Source of the DNA: Oscillospiraceae bacterium
GTDB lineage: Bacteria > Bacillota > Clostridia > Oscillospirales > JAGBHD01
Length of the DNA stretch: 42,581 bases
Assembly: GCA_018110785.1 (NCBI GenBank)
Contig: JAGBHD010000013.1
Location: 1-42,581, forward strand
Reading direction: 5' to 3'
The position numbers and the translations under genes are program-made. The notes under the pieces are model-generated. The model did no database searches, was not told where the DNA came from, and saw only the letters and a list, made by a program, of their open reading frames with translations. Below, piece by piece: positions 17,681 through 27,700 of this stretch; position 1 is the stretch's first letter, and every line of letters starts with the position of its first letter.

Positions 17681-17706
17681 GGCTTGCCTTTAAAAAAAGG
17701 CAAGCC
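17681..17706 (+). terminator. Hairpin behind ftsH, partial terminator
   Basis: GGCTTGCCTT (17681-17690) pairs perfectly with AAGGCAAGCC (17697-17706) around TAAAAA. The downstream run is only moderately T-rich and starts 8 bases later, so termination is probably incomplete and the topoisomerase genes may receive read-through. I see no convincing promoter in the 40 bases that follow. Confidence 0.5.
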
Positions 17707-17746
17707 CTTAGCGCTTTTTAAAGTTAAAAGAGGAAGGATTATTTGA

Positions 17747-19735
17747 ATGGCAAAGGCAGTTAAAAAAGAATACGGAAACGAGAGCATCAGCTCATTAAAG
17801 GGAGCGGACAGAGTTAGAAAGCGCCCAGCCGTTATATTCGGTTCGGACGGTATTGAGGGTTGTCAGCATTCCTTTTTTGAGATACTTTCGAACTCTATCG
17901 ATGAAGCCAGAGAGGGCTATGGCAATAAAATAACTGTAACCAGATATTCCGACCATTCTTTAGAGGTTGAGGACCACGGACGAGGAGTTCCCTTAGGCTT
18001 TAACCAAAAGGAAGGAAGGTATAACTGGGAGCTTATCTATTGCGAGCTTTACGCGGGTGGAAAATATAATAATAACGATGGAGAAAACTATGAGTTTTCG
18101 TTAGGACTTAACGGTCTTGGTGCCTGCGCTACTCAGTATTCCTCTGAATATATGGACGTTACCTCATACAGAGAGGGCAATAAATATACCTTGCATTTTG
18201 AAAAGGGCGAAAACATTGGTGGGCTTAAAGAGGAACCTGCAACGAGAAGACAGACGGGTACTATAGTTAAATGGCGCCCCGACTTAGATGTTTTTACTGA
18301 TATTTCCATAACCGCTGAGTACATAGAGGGGGTTATGCGCCGTCAGGCTGTTGTAAACCCGAATATAAAGTTTGTATTCAGAAATCAAGTAGGGAGCTCT
18401 TTTGAAACCAAAGAGTTTATTTATGAAGAGGGTATAACCGATTATATCCGCGAACTTTTAGGAGAAGAAGAAACGATTTCCTCCTTGCAGCATTGGCAGA
18501 GCGAGGCTAAGGGAAAAGACAGAGCAGATCTTCCCGAATATAAAACTAAATTTTCGGTTGCTTTTTGCTTCTGCAATAAGCTTAATATGGCGGAATACTA
18601 TCATAATTCCAGCTTTTTGGAGCATGGAGGAAGCCCCGAAGAGGCTGTTAAAATTGCTTTTAGATCTATGTTTGACGGCTTTTTGAAGCAGCAGGGGAAA
18701 TATAAGCAGAATGAAAGCAAGATAGCCTATCAGGATATTGAGGACTGTTTAATTATAGTTTCCTCTTCCTTTTCAACCCAGACCTCTTATGAAAACCAAA
18801 CTAAGAAGGCAATAACCAACCGCTTTATATATGAAGCAATGGCTGATTTTTTAAAGCGGCAGTTAGAGATTTATTTTCTTGAAAAGCATGATGAGGCTTT
18901 AAAGGTTGCCGAGCAGATTTTAGTTAATAAAAGAAGCCGCGAGGAATCGGAGAAAACAAGGGTAGATGTTAAGAAAAAGCTTTCGGGAAATCTCGATATG
19001 GCAAACCGTGTTCAGAAGTTTGTTGATTGTGCGACAAAGGATATTTCCCGCAGAGAGCTTTATATAGTTGAGGGCGATTCGGCTCTCGGCTCTTGTAAAC
19101 AAGGCCGCGATGCAGATTTTCAGGCTATAATGCCTGTTCGCGGTAAGATATTAAACTGCCTAAAAGCAGATAACGCTCAGATTTTCAAAAGCGATATCAT
19201 AACCGACCTTATAAAGGTTTTAGGATGCGGAGTAGAGCTTAGCGCAAAACAAAATAAAGGGCTTTCTCTTTTCTCCTTGGAAGCGCTCAGATGGAATAAG
19301 ATAATTATCTGTACCGATGCCGATGTTGACGGATTCCAGATAAGAACCCTTATTTTAACAATGCTTTATTGCCTAACGCCTACACTTATTGAAAAGGGCT
19401 ATGTTTATATTGCGGAATCTCCGCTTTATGAGATTACATCTAAGGAAAAAACCTATTTCGCTTATACAGAGGCGGAAAAAACGCAGATACTCTCTATGAT
19501 AGGAGATCAGAAATTTACAATTCAGCGCTCAAAGGGACTTGGTGAAAACGAAGCCGATATGATGTGGCTTACAACTATGAATCCCGAAACCCGACGTCTT
19601 ATCAAGGTTAATCCCGAGGATGCGAAGAAAACCGCGGAGATTTTTGATCTTCTCTTGGGCGATAATCTTGTGGGTAGAAAAGAGCTTATAGCAAACGAAG
19701 GTTATAAATATATCGACCTTTCGGATATATCGTAA
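17747..19735 (+). CDS. Type IIA topoisomerase subunit B, divergent ParE-like
   Basis: The 662-residue protein has the GHKL ATPase (FFEILSNSIDEAREG at 43-57, DHGRGVPL at 76-83), the transducer, and the TOPRIM region. Signature positions differ from ordinary GyrB/ParE: the ATP-lid motif reads LGLNGLGA (119-126) instead of GGLHGVG, the TOPRIM motif reads EGDSALGS (442-449) instead of EGDSAGGS, and TDADVDGFQIRT (523-534) has FQ where AH is usual. The catalytic Glu and the DxD pair are present, so activity is likely. It partners the A subunit 15 bases downstream. This clostridial lineage is usually a second enzyme beside true gyrase, hence a topoisomerase IV-like role is inferred. Confidence 0.9.
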   Translation: MAKAVKKEYGNESISSLKGADRVRKRPAVIFGSDGIEGCQHSFFEILSNSIDEAREGYGNKITVTRYSDHSLEVEDHGRGVPLGFNQKEGRYNWELIYCELYAGGKYNNNDGENYEFSLGLNGLGACATQYSSEYMDVTSYREGNKYTLHFEKGENIGGLKEEPATRRQTGTIVKWRPDLDVFTDISITAEYIEGVMRRQAVVNPNIKFVFRNQVGSSFETKEFIYEEGITDYIRELLGEEETISSLQHWQSEAKGKDRADLPEYKTKFSVAFCFCNKLNMAEYYHNSSFLEHGGSPEEAVKIAFRSMFDGFLKQQGKYKQNESKIAYQDIEDCLIIVSSSFSTQTSYENQTKKAITNRFIYEAMADFLKRQLEIYFLEKHDEALKVAEQILVNKRSREESEKTRVDVKKKLSGNLDMANRVQKFVDCATKDISRRELYIVEGDSALGSCKQGRDADFQAIMPVRGKILNCLKADNAQIFKSDIITDLIKVLGCGVELSAKQNKGLSLFSLEALRWNKIIICTDADVDGFQIRTLILTMLYCLTPTLIEKGYVYIAESPLYEITSKEKTYFAYTEAEKTQILSMIGDQKFTIQRSKGLGENEADMMWLTTMNPETRRLIKVNPEDAKKTAEIFDLLLGDNLVGRKELIANEGYKYIDLSDIS

Positions 19736-19750
19736 TAAGGGGGGATTAAA

Positions 19751-21985
19751 ATGGCAGCAAGAAAAAAGGCAGAGCCTAAAAAGAGAGCAGTTGTCAGCGA
19801 TGCTTATATTGCTTCGGCAGGTCAGGTTATCGACCAGAGAATAACCGATACCTTAACAGAAAACTATATGCCCTATGCGATGAGCGTTATAGTTTCCCGA
19901 GCTATCCCCGAGATAGACGGATTTAAGCCCTCTCATAGAAAGCTTCTTTATACAATGTATAAAATGGGGTTGCTTAATAGCGGAAGAATGAAATCCGCTA
20001 ATATTGTCGGACAAACCATGAAGCTTAATCCCCATGGCGACGCCGCAATTTATGAAACAATGGTTCGTATGGCGAGAGGAAACGAAACCCTTTTGCATCC
20101 TTACGTTGATTCAAAGGGAAACTTTGGTCGCTCTTATTCGAGCGAATCCTATGCAGCTTCCCGTTATACCGAGGCTAAGCTTGAGAAAATTTGTCGCGAA
20201 CTTTTCGAGGATATAGATAAGGATACCGTAGATTTCGTTGATAACTATGATGCAACAATGAAAGAGCCAACGCTCTTTCCCGTTCGATTCCCGTCGATAC
20301 TTGTAAACTTTAACGACGGTATTGCCGTTGGTATGACGAGCCGAATTTGCTCTTTTAATTTAAGAGAGATATGCGAAACAACTATCGCTTTAATGCGAGA
20401 TGATGAGCATAATATCTATGAAACCTTAAAAGCTCCCGATTTTCCCGGCGGCGGTCAGCTTATTTATGATGAAAACGAAATCAGAGCAATATATGAAACG
20501 GGCAGAGGTAGCTTTAAAATCCGCTCGAAATATGAATATGATAAATCGGAAAACCGCATTATCATAACCGAGCTTCCTCCGCAGGTTAAGGTTCAGGATG
20601 TTATTGATAAGATTTGTCAGCTTGTTAAAGAGGGCAAGATCAAAGAAATTTCCAATATCCGAGATGCGATAGAGTTCGTTTCCAATAAGAAGATAACCAT
20701 AGATTTAAAAAGGGGTACTGATCCCGATAAGCTTATGAGAAGGCTTTTCAAAGCAACTCAGCTTGAAGATTCCTTCTCCTGCAACTTCAATGTTTTAATA
20801 AACGGAATGCCGAAGGTTATGGGGGTTAGAGAGCTTTTAGAGGAATGGACAGCCTTCAGAATAGAATGTGTTAAACGTCGCATCTATTTTGAGCTTACCC
20901 GCAAAAAAGAAAAGCTTCATCTTTTAAAGGGCCTTCAGAAAATTCTTCTCGATATTGATAAAGCTATAAAGATAGTTCGCGAAACGAGAGAAGAATCTGA
21001 GGTTGTTCCCAACCTTATGATAGGCTTTATGATAGACGAAACTCAGGCAGAATATGTAGCTGAGATAAAGCTTCGTCATTTAAACCGCGAATATATCTTA
21101 AAGCGTACCGAAGAGATATCCGAGCTTGAAAAGGCTATTCTTGAAATGGAAGATACTTTAAGCAGTAAGGGTAAGGTTAAAAATGTTATCATAAGAGAGC
21201 TTAAAGATATAGCCGAGAGCTACGGTCAGGATAGAAAAACCGAGATAATCTTTAAAGAAGATGCTCCCGTAGAGGAAATAAAGGAAGAGGTTCCCGATTA
21301 TCCCGTTCATCTCTTCTTTACAAAAGAGGGATACTTTAAGAAGATTATTCCGAGTTCGCTTCGTATGAATTCCGATCAGAAGCTTAAAGAGGGCGATGAA
21401 ATAATATCGGCAACCGAGAATACCAACAGAACAGAGCTTTTGTTCTTTACCGATGCCTGCCAATGCTATAAATCCTCGGCAAGTGAATTCGAAGATACAA
21501 AGGCGAGCGTTTTAGGCGATTATGTTCCCTCAAAGCTTGGTTTTGATAACGGAGAAAATGCAATCTATATGCTTCCAACAGATGATTATAAAGGAAATCT
21601 CGTTATTATTTTTGAAAACGGAAAGGCGGCAAAAATTCCGCTTTCTGCTTATGAAACAAAGTCAAAGCGCAAAAAGCTTACTTCGGCTTATAGCGATAAA
21701 TCTCGCGCCGTTGCCTTTTTCTTAATAAAAGAGGACTGTGAGTTTATGCTAACCTCAAACGAGGGCAAGGTGCTATTGGTGCATAGCGGCGCTATTCCGC
21801 TGAAATCCACCAGAAATACTATCGGCGTCAGCGTTATGTCTCTTAGAGCAAAAGGAAAGCTATATAAGGCAGAAATATATAAAGAAAATACCTTAAGCTT
21901 TCCGCATCGTTACCGCTCTAAAAATCTTCCTGCGGCAGGAAAAATTTTAAAGGAAGATGAAATGGGCGAACAGTTAAAATTATAA
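19751..21985 (+). CDS. Type IIA topoisomerase subunit A, divergent ParC-like
   Basis: The 744-residue protein has the breakage-reunion domain starting YMPYAMSVIVSRAIPEIDG. The catalytic Tyr139 lies in AASRYTEAKL with the preceding Arg. The helix-4 region reads NPHGDAAIYETMVRMA (93-108), with Ala98 and Glu102 at the positions equal to Ser83 and Asp87 of E. coli GyrA. A coiled coil (about 385-500) and a short C-terminal beta-pinwheel (about 525-725) follow; the gyrase-specific QRRGGKG box is absent, which favours a ParC-type decatenase over a supercoiling gyrase. RBS is AAGGGGGG. Gap to the B subunit is 15 bases. Confidence 0.9.
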   Translation: MAARKKAEPKKRAVVSDAYIASAGQVIDQRITDTLTENYMPYAMSVIVSRAIPEIDGFKPSHRKLLYTMYKMGLLNSGRMKSANIVGQTMKLNPHGDAAIYETMVRMARGNETLLHPYVDSKGNFGRSYSSESYAASRYTEAKLEKICRELFEDIDKDTVDFVDNYDATMKEPTLFPVRFPSILVNFNDGIAVGMTSRICSFNLREICETTIALMRDDEHNIYETLKAPDFPGGGQLIYDENEIRAIYETGRGSFKIRSKYEYDKSENRIIITELPPQVKVQDVIDKICQLVKEGKIKEISNIRDAIEFVSNKKITIDLKRGTDPDKLMRRLFKATQLEDSFSCNFNVLINGMPKVMGVRELLEEWTAFRIECVKRRIYFELTRKKEKLHLLKGLQKILLDIDKAIKIVRETREESEVVPNLMIGFMIDETQAEYVAEIKLRHLNREYILKRTEEISELEKAILEMEDTLSSKGKVKNVIIRELKDIAESYGQDRKTEIIFKEDAPVEEIKEEVPDYPVHLFFTKEGYFKKIIPSSLRMNSDQKLKEGDEIISATENTNRTELLFFTDACQCYKSSASEFEDTKASVLGDYVPSKLGFDNGENAIYMLPTDDYKGNLVIIFENGKAAKIPLSAYETKSKRKKLTSAYSDKSRAVAFFLIKEDCEFMLTSNEGKVLLVHSGAIPLKSTRNTIGVSVMSLRAKGKLYKAEIYKENTLSFPHRYRSKNLPAAGKILKEDEMGEQLKL

Positions 21986-22010
21986 AAAAAGAGTCGGCTT
22001 TTGCCGACTC
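21984..22010 (-). terminator. Orphan minus-strand terminator
   Basis: GAGTCGGC (21991-21998) and GCCGACTC (22003-22010) form a perfect 8-bp stem with a 4-base loop. The T tract is only on the minus-strand side (seven A on the plus strand at 21984-21990, overlapping the topoisomerase stop codon). On the plus strand there is no T run. No minus-strand gene ends here, so it may terminate a small transcript from the 22012-22095 gap. Confidence 0.65.
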
Positions 22011-22100
22011 CAAAACATCAGACATACCTTAAGCAAACGCAAAACAAAGGCATATGCGATGTTGATTATAGTTTAACCGCTTAAATAAATTTTATGCAAT

Positions 22101-22143
22101 AAAAAAACTCATTAAAGGAATTTTTCCTTTAATGAGTTTTTTT
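22101..22143. terminator. Bidirectional terminator between the topoisomerase and abrB genes
   Basis: Perfect 19-base arms (22101-22119 and 22125-22143) with A and T tracts and a 5-base loop. It terminates the topoisomerase mRNA on the plus strand and the AbrB gene on the minus strand. Confidence 0.9.
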
Positions 22144-22385
22144 TAAATGCTTTTTAATTTTTTAAGACAGTTTAAGCAGATAATTTTGTTTTCAAATTCA
22201 AGATGATCGCCCTCTTCGGAGCAGATAATGCAGGATTTTTCGAGCTTTTTGCAGGTTATTGTATTTCCAACAAGCGAAAGCTCTAATAGGTCTTTCGGCT
22301 CAACCCCCATGCTTTTGCGGAATTCTTTCGGAATAACTATTCTTCCAAGCTCATCAATAGGGCGGGCAACGCCTTTTATTTTCAT
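22143..22385 (-). CDS. AbrB/SpoVT-type transcriptional regulator with Cys-rich tail
   Basis: The N-terminal swapped-hairpin AbrB DNA-binding domain reads MKIKGVARPIDELGRIVIPK and EFRKSMGV (residues 1-28), which matches AbrB, Abh and SpoVT of Firmicutes. After a beta segment the C-terminus has a CIIC pair and a CLNC pair about 20 residues apart, suggesting a small zinc ribbon. Such proteins control transition-state and sporulation genes. The start at 22383-22385 is set by the GGAGG site at 22394-22398; an open frame of 13 further codons runs through that site. It is monocistronic and divergent from spmAB. Confidence 0.92.
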   Translation of the reverse strand: MKIKGVARPIDELGRIVIPKEFRKSMGVEPKDLLELSLVGNTITCKKLEKSCIICSEEGDHLEFENKIICLNCLKKLKSI

Positions 22386-22414
22386 ATAAATTACCTCCGT
22401 AATATGCTGAAGGT

Positions 22415-22443
22415 ATTTTATCATAAATAGGATAATTTGTCAA
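22415..22443 (-). promoter_or_regulatory. SigA promoter of the abrB-type gene
   Basis: On the minus strand, TTGACA (22438-22443) and TAAAAT (22415-22420) with a 17-base spacer; its start would give a very short leader before the ribosome site. Confidence 0.85.
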
Positions 22444-22519
22444 TATATGGGAGAAAAAGTCGAAAAAAGAAAACATAGAAAAGAGGGGAAAAGCATAGAA
22501 TTTAGCGGGTGACTAAAAA

Positions 22520-23098
22520 ATGACAGGTTATATTATGGGGATAATGCTTATTGTTGGGATTTTAAGCGGAATTTTATTCGGAAGAGCAGAAAATGTTTCG
22601 ACGGCGCTTTTATCAGCTCCCGAAGAAACGGTAAAGCTTATCTTATCAATCGGCGGGCTTTTATGCTTTTGGAGCGGGATAATGAAAATTGCTGAGAAAA
22701 GCGGAATTTTAAAATTTGTTGCTAAAATTTTAAGGCCGATTTTATCTCCTCTTTTCCCCGACGCCAGCGAGAAGGCTTTGGCGGCGATAGTTATGAATAT
22801 CGCCGCAAACCTATTAGGGCTTGGAAATGCGGCAACTCCAATGGGGCTTATTGCTATGAAAGAACTGTATGCTACGGCGCCCGAAAAGGGTAAGGCGAGT
22901 GCAGCGATGATAAATTTTGTTATTTTCAATACAGTAGGGCTGCAAATTATTCCTACAACGGTTGGGGCTTTAAGAAAGGCGGCGGGAAGTGAAGAGCCTT
23001 TTTCTATTATGCTGCCGATGATACTTGTTTCTTGTTTTAGTTTAGCTGCGGCGCTAAGCTTAGCGCTTATTTTTAATAAAATTCGAGGTAAAAAATGA
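22520..23098 (+). CDS. spmA: Spore maturation protein A
   Basis: SpmA is a membrane protein of the nucleoside-recognition (Gate) family needed for full spore core dehydration in Bacillus and Clostridium. The 192-residue protein has four to five hydrophobic segments; typical stretches are NIAANLLGLGNAATPMGLIA and MINFVIFNTVGLQIIPTTVG. The pairing with spmB confirms it and indicates a spore former. The ribosome site is poor (GGGTG, 10 bases upstream) and no SigA promoter is clear; a sporulation sigma factor promoter would be expected but I could not identify one. Confidence 0.95.
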   Translation: MTGYIMGIMLIVGILSGILFGRAENVSTALLSAPEETVKLILSIGGLLCFWSGIMKIAEKSGILKFVAKILRPILSPLFPDASEKALAAIVMNIAANLLGLGNAATPMGLIAMKELYATAPEKGKASAAMINFVIFNTVGLQIIPTTVGALRKAAGSEEPFSIMLPMILVSCFSLAAALSLALIFNKIRGKK

Positions 23099-23604
23099 TA
23101 GGAAATTATATAATTTTAGCGCTAATTTTTTGCATTTTTTTAACAGGAATTGTCAAAAAAATCGACGTTTTCGGGGCTTTTTCCGAGGGTGTAAGGGAGG
23201 GATTTGCCTCTGTAAAGGGAATTTTTCCTCCTCTTTTAGGGCTTATTTGCGGTGTTTCGGTTTTATCGGCATCGGGCTTTTTCGATGCCTTAAGCGCCTT
23301 TTTTGCTCCCATTTTAACCCCTTTAGGTTTCCCCTCGGAGCTTCTTTCATTGGGGTTAGTTAAGCCCTTTTCGGGAAGCGGCTCGACGGCGCTTTTAAAA
23401 AATATTTTTTCTAATTATGGCGCCGATTCGTTTATCGGAAAGGCGGCTTCTATTATGTGCGCCGCTACGGAAACTACCTTTTATGCTGTTTCGGTTTATT
23501 TCGGTTCGGTTGGCATAAAAAAAACAGCACACACGATACCGTGTGCGCTGATTGGAGATTTTGTAACGATTGTTTTGAGCGTTGTTTTCGCTCGTATTTT
23601 TTAA
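23095..23604 (+). CDS. spmB: Spore maturation protein B
   Basis: This 169-residue partner of SpmA belongs to the same Gate family, with segments such as GIFPPLLGLICGVSVLSASG, LGLVKPFSGSGSTALLKNIF, and MCAATETTFYAVSVYFGSVG near the C-terminus. The ATG overlaps the spmA stop by 4 bases (ATGA), a sign of translational coupling. The gene ends 4 bases into the convergent PrsA-like gene and has no obvious terminator. Confidence 0.95.
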   Translation: MIGNYIILALIFCIFLTGIVKKIDVFGAFSEGVREGFASVKGIFPPLLGLICGVSVLSASGFFDALSAFFAPILTPLGFPSELLSLGLVKPFSGSGSTALLKNIFSNYGADSFIGKAASIMCAATETTFYAVSVYFGSVGIKKTAHTIPCALIGDFVTIVLSVVFARIF

Positions 23605-24650
23605 TAAGATGCTGTTTCAAATTTAAGCTTTTTCGGGTGGTAACGCTTAACGGAAGCATTATTGATTTCATATTCAAATGCGTCTTTCCACTCGTTCTGA
23701 AGCTCTGTAAATTCTTCGGATCTCATCTCAGTAAGGAGAGATTCCTTATAATATTCATATGTTTTTTCGCTTTCGTTAAGCTCTAATTTTTTGATGATAT
23801 AGCAACCGTCGTCGGTAGTAACCTTTCTGATATCGCCTACTGCCATTTCAAAAACAGCAGTTGTAATAGCTTCGGGATAATCGGTATTTTCTTTTGAAAT
23901 AAGAATATCGGCATTTGTAAGGCCGTTTTCCTGAAGCTCAGCTTTATATTCGGTTTTTGTGTCTCCGCTTTCTTTAGCATAGGCATTTAAAAGAGATATG
24001 AAATCTTCCCCTGCTTTAGCTTTATCATAATAAGATGTTGCGGTATTCTGAGCTGCAGTTAACTTATCGCCTGTTAAAGCGGAGCCTGTTGATGTATCAA
24101 CAAGGGGAACTGCGATATACTGAATGCGGGAATAGTTGTCCTTGAAGAAGGCTCTCTTATCAGCATCGCTTACAGCCTTTTCGCCGTTTTCATCATAGAG
24201 ATGGAAGAAGATTTTTTCCATTTTTATATTGTTCTCAATAAGGTCTTTAAGAGAATTATCTCCGCAGCCGTTATCGGAAAAATACGGTCCATAGTAGGAT
24301 TTATAGGTTGCAACCATAGAATCAACTTCTGCAAGGTCGTCTTCGGTTAAGGAAAGACCTAATTCATCAAACTTTTTCTCGATAGCGATATAGTTTTTAC
24401 TTAATGTTAAAGCCTGATCGGTTATATAATCTGCGGCTTTCATTTCATGGATAGTCATTTTCATAAGGTCAGAAACGCTTTGGGCGTTATGCTCGCTGAG
24501 CTCATTAAGCTCGGTTTGAACTAAAAATCCGAGATATACACCGCTGGAAACGGTTGCATCGCCGTTTTTAAGCACCCAACTTGTATCGGACACACAGGAA
24601 GACAACAGAATAACTGCTGCTGCAAGAAAGACTGTTAATTTTTTAAACAT
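23601..24650 (-). CDS. PrsA-like peptidyl-prolyl isomerase lipoprotein
   Basis: The 349-residue precursor has a lipoprotein signal with lipobox LLSSC (Cys19). It follows the SurA/PrsA plan: an N-terminal chaperone helical part (about 35-150), then a parvulin-like region (about 172-310) with FISLLNAYAKESGD, TAVFEMAVGDIRKVTTDDG and YIIKKLELNE, and a C-terminal helix. Such proteins help exported proteins fold on the outer face of the membrane. The parvulin core is divergent, so isomerase activity is uncertain. It has its own promoter and is separated from mfd by 80 bases. Confidence 0.85.
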   Translation of the reverse strand: MFKKLTVFLAAAVILLSSCVSDTSWVLKNGDATVSSGVYLGFLVQTELNELSEHNAQSVSDLMKMTIHEMKAADYITDQALTLSKNYIAIEKKFDELGLSLTEDDLAEVDSMVATYKSYYGPYFSDNGCGDNSLKDLIENNIKMEKIFFHLYDENGEKAVSDADKRAFFKDNYSRIQYIAVPLVDTSTGSALTGDKLTAAQNTATSYYDKAKAGEDFISLLNAYAKESGDTKTEYKAELQENGLTNADILISKENTDYPEAITTAVFEMAVGDIRKVTTDDGCYIIKKLELNESEKTYEYYKESLLTEMRSEEFTELQNEWKDAFEYEINNASVKRYHPKKLKFETASY

Positions 24651-24684
24651 AATGGATTACCTCCGAATAGTAATTGACTTAAAC

Positions 24685-24713
24685 ATTATACACTTTTTTT
24701 ATGGAAATGTCTA
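24685..24713 (-). promoter_or_regulatory. SigA promoter of the PrsA-like gene
   Basis: On the minus strand, TAGACA (24708-24713) and TATAAT (24685-24690), spacer 17 bases, within the gap behind mfd. Confidence 0.78.
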
Positions 24714-24730
24714 TAATTTTCCCTTATTTT

Positions 24731-27700
24731 TCATAATTTAATGGTATTAAAGGTTTCAATAATTGTTGAAAGTCCGTCTGAGCCGAATTTTTTAACCTGC
24801 AGATAGGGTTTTGCGCCTGCATTTAAAAGAAGTCGGTTTTTCAACCCTTTAACTAACGGCTCGATTTTTTCCATAGATATTTCTTTAACATAAAAGGTAA
24901 CAGCATCAGCGGTTTCCTTAATTTCGGTTACACCGAAAAGCATTGCCTTTTTGCGGTAAAGCGCGACATCTATAAGTCCTAATACCTCAGGAGTAGGCTC
25001 GCCGAAGCGGTCGATAAGCTCATCTATAACATCGCTTTTAGCTTCCTCGCTATCGACAGAGGCTATAAGCTTATAAACCTCCATTCGAAGCTCCTCTGAT
25101 TCTATATAATCGGGAGGGATAAAGGAATTCATACGGATATCTATAAGGCAATCGGCAGTTTCGCTTATTGTTTTTTCGCCTTGCTTTTCTGCAACGGCTT
25201 GTTTTAAAAGCTTGATATACATATCATAGCCGACATTTTCCATATGTCCATGCTGACGAGCGCCTAAAATACTTCCCGCGCCCCTTATTTCAAGGTCGCG
25301 CATTGCGATTTTAAAGCCTGAGCCGAACTGGGTAAAATCTCTTATTGCGCTAAGCCTCTTAGCGGCAACTTCGGTTAAAACCTTTTGTGGTTTAAAGAGG
25401 AAATAGGCATAGGCGCGTCTTGAGCTTCTGCCGACTCTGCCTCTTATCTGATAAAGCTGAGCTAAGCCCATTTTATCGGCATCTTCTATTATGAGGGTAT
25501 TGCAGTTTGGCAGGTCGATTCCTGTTTCTATAATAGTTGTACAAACTAAAACATCTATTTCACCCTCGACTAAGGACTCGAAAACTGCGGATAAATCATC
25601 TTCAGCCATTTTACCATGAGCAATGCCTATTCTCGCTTCGGGGACAAGCCTTGCAATTTTAGCGGCTGTAGAATGGATAGATTCAACTCGGTTATGAAGA
25701 TAGAATGCGCTTCCACCGCGGCGAAGCTCTTTATGGAGCACATCGGCTATTATCGCATCATCTTCTTCTACGACAAAGGTTTGAACGGGGAGCCTATCTT
25801 TTGGCGGCTCTTCTATCATAGACATATCTCTTATTCCAGAAAGCGCCATATTTAAGGTTCTTGGAATAGGGGTTGCAGAAAGGGTTAAGACATCAACTCC
25901 TACGAACTTTTCCTTTAGCTTCTCCTTATGGCGGACACCAAAGCGCTGCTCTTCATCGACAATTAAAAGACCTAAATCCTTAAAGGAAACATCGCTTCCT
26001 ATAAGACGATGGGTACCGATAAGGATATCTATAGCTCCGCTTTTAAGCTTTTTTAAAATCTCTCTCTGTTCTTTAGGAGAACGGAAGCGGGAAAGAAGCT
26101 CTATTTTAATTGGATAACCATCGAAGCGCTGTAAGGCGGTTTGATAATGCTGAAAGGCGAGAAGGGTTGTTGGAGCTAAGAGGGCAACCTGCTTTCCATC
26201 GAGAACGCATTTAAAGGCGGCTCGGAAAGCAACCTCTGTTTTTCCAAACCCTACATCTCCGCAAAGCAGCCTATCCATTGGGCGAGGGGCTTCCATATCG
26301 GATTTAATTTCTTTAATACTTCTCAGCTGGTCATCGGTTTCCTCATATTCGAATTTTTCCTCGAACTCTCTTTGCCATTCGGAATCGGCGGCGAAAGAGT
26401 GTCCCTTAGTTTCCATTCGTTTTTTATAAAGGGCAATTAACTCATCTGCCATAGAAGAAAGCTCTTGGCGAACTCTTTTTTTGGTATTACTCCATTCTAC
26501 ACCCGAAAGCTTATTGAGCTTTAATTTGTTCTCGCTTCCCGGTCCTACATATTTGGAAACGAGGTCTAATCCCGAGACGGGAACATATAAAACATCGGCA
26601 CCCGAATATTTTATTTTTATATAGTCTTTTTGTATATTCTGAGTTTTAATTTTGGTAATTCCATCGAAAATGCCTATGCCATGTGCGGCATGAACAACAG
26701 CCTCTCCGACTACAAGCTCGGAAAGCTCAGATATCTCTTTTGATTTTTTAAAGCGCTTTTTTCTGCCCTTATCAGCCTTAACTCCCGACATAGAAAGGAG
26801 AGCCAGAGAGCTTTCTTTTATAAGGAAGCTTCCCGATAAAACACCATCAGAAAGATAGAGAATTCCCTTTTGCAAATTTTTTCCTAATTTTTCAGCGCGA
26901 ATTCCCTCTTTGGAAAGAAAGGAGAGCATACTTGTTACGGTTTTTTCGGTACCGCAGAACAAAACAGGGATAATATCGCGCTCTTTATAACTTTTAATCT
27001 CTTCAAGCATTTCCGACTGCATAGCAGGGAGCTTCGGGAGAATAGTAGTTTCGCTAGAAAAAAGCGATTTTACTGTTATAAAATTTATGCTTCGCGCAAA
27101 GGTATCGAGCAGAATGGTAGGATTTAAGCTTATGCGGGAATATATTTCATCGGGGGAACGATATATATCTGTAAGGCTGGAAGACAGGGTATTACTTTTA
27201 AGCAAATCTTCTGTTTCAAGAAGATGTCCCTTATAGCAAGACATCATAGCTTCATTAACATCGGAGGGGTCTATAATAAATATATTTGATTTTTGGAAAT
27301 AATCGAGAAGACAGCTTTTTTGGTATATTAACGAAATATATTTATCTGCATTTCCCAATTTTTCGCCTGTTTCCAGCAAAGCAGCATCGCTTTCAGCGCT
27401 GATACAGGGATTTTTAAGCTTTTTGATTTTCTCAGAGAGCGAAATACTATCATACAATATTTCGGAGCAGGGGGATATAAGCACCTCATCTATATTTTCG
27501 CCCCGTCGCTGAGTTTCCTTTGAGAAAAAGGAAAGAGAATCAATATCATCTCCGAAAAATTCAAGACGAACGGGGTCTTGATAGCCTGCGGGGAAGAAAT
27601 CTACAATACCGCCGCGAACAGAAAATTCGCCTACTCCGTCGCAGAGGGTGCGGCGGGAATAACCGCTTTTTACAAGCAACTCAATAAGATTTTCTTGTGA

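Noticed and set aside
22425-22519. Sporulation sigma promoter before spmA
   Set aside because: I looked for SigE/SigF/SigG-like boxes and found none good enough to report.
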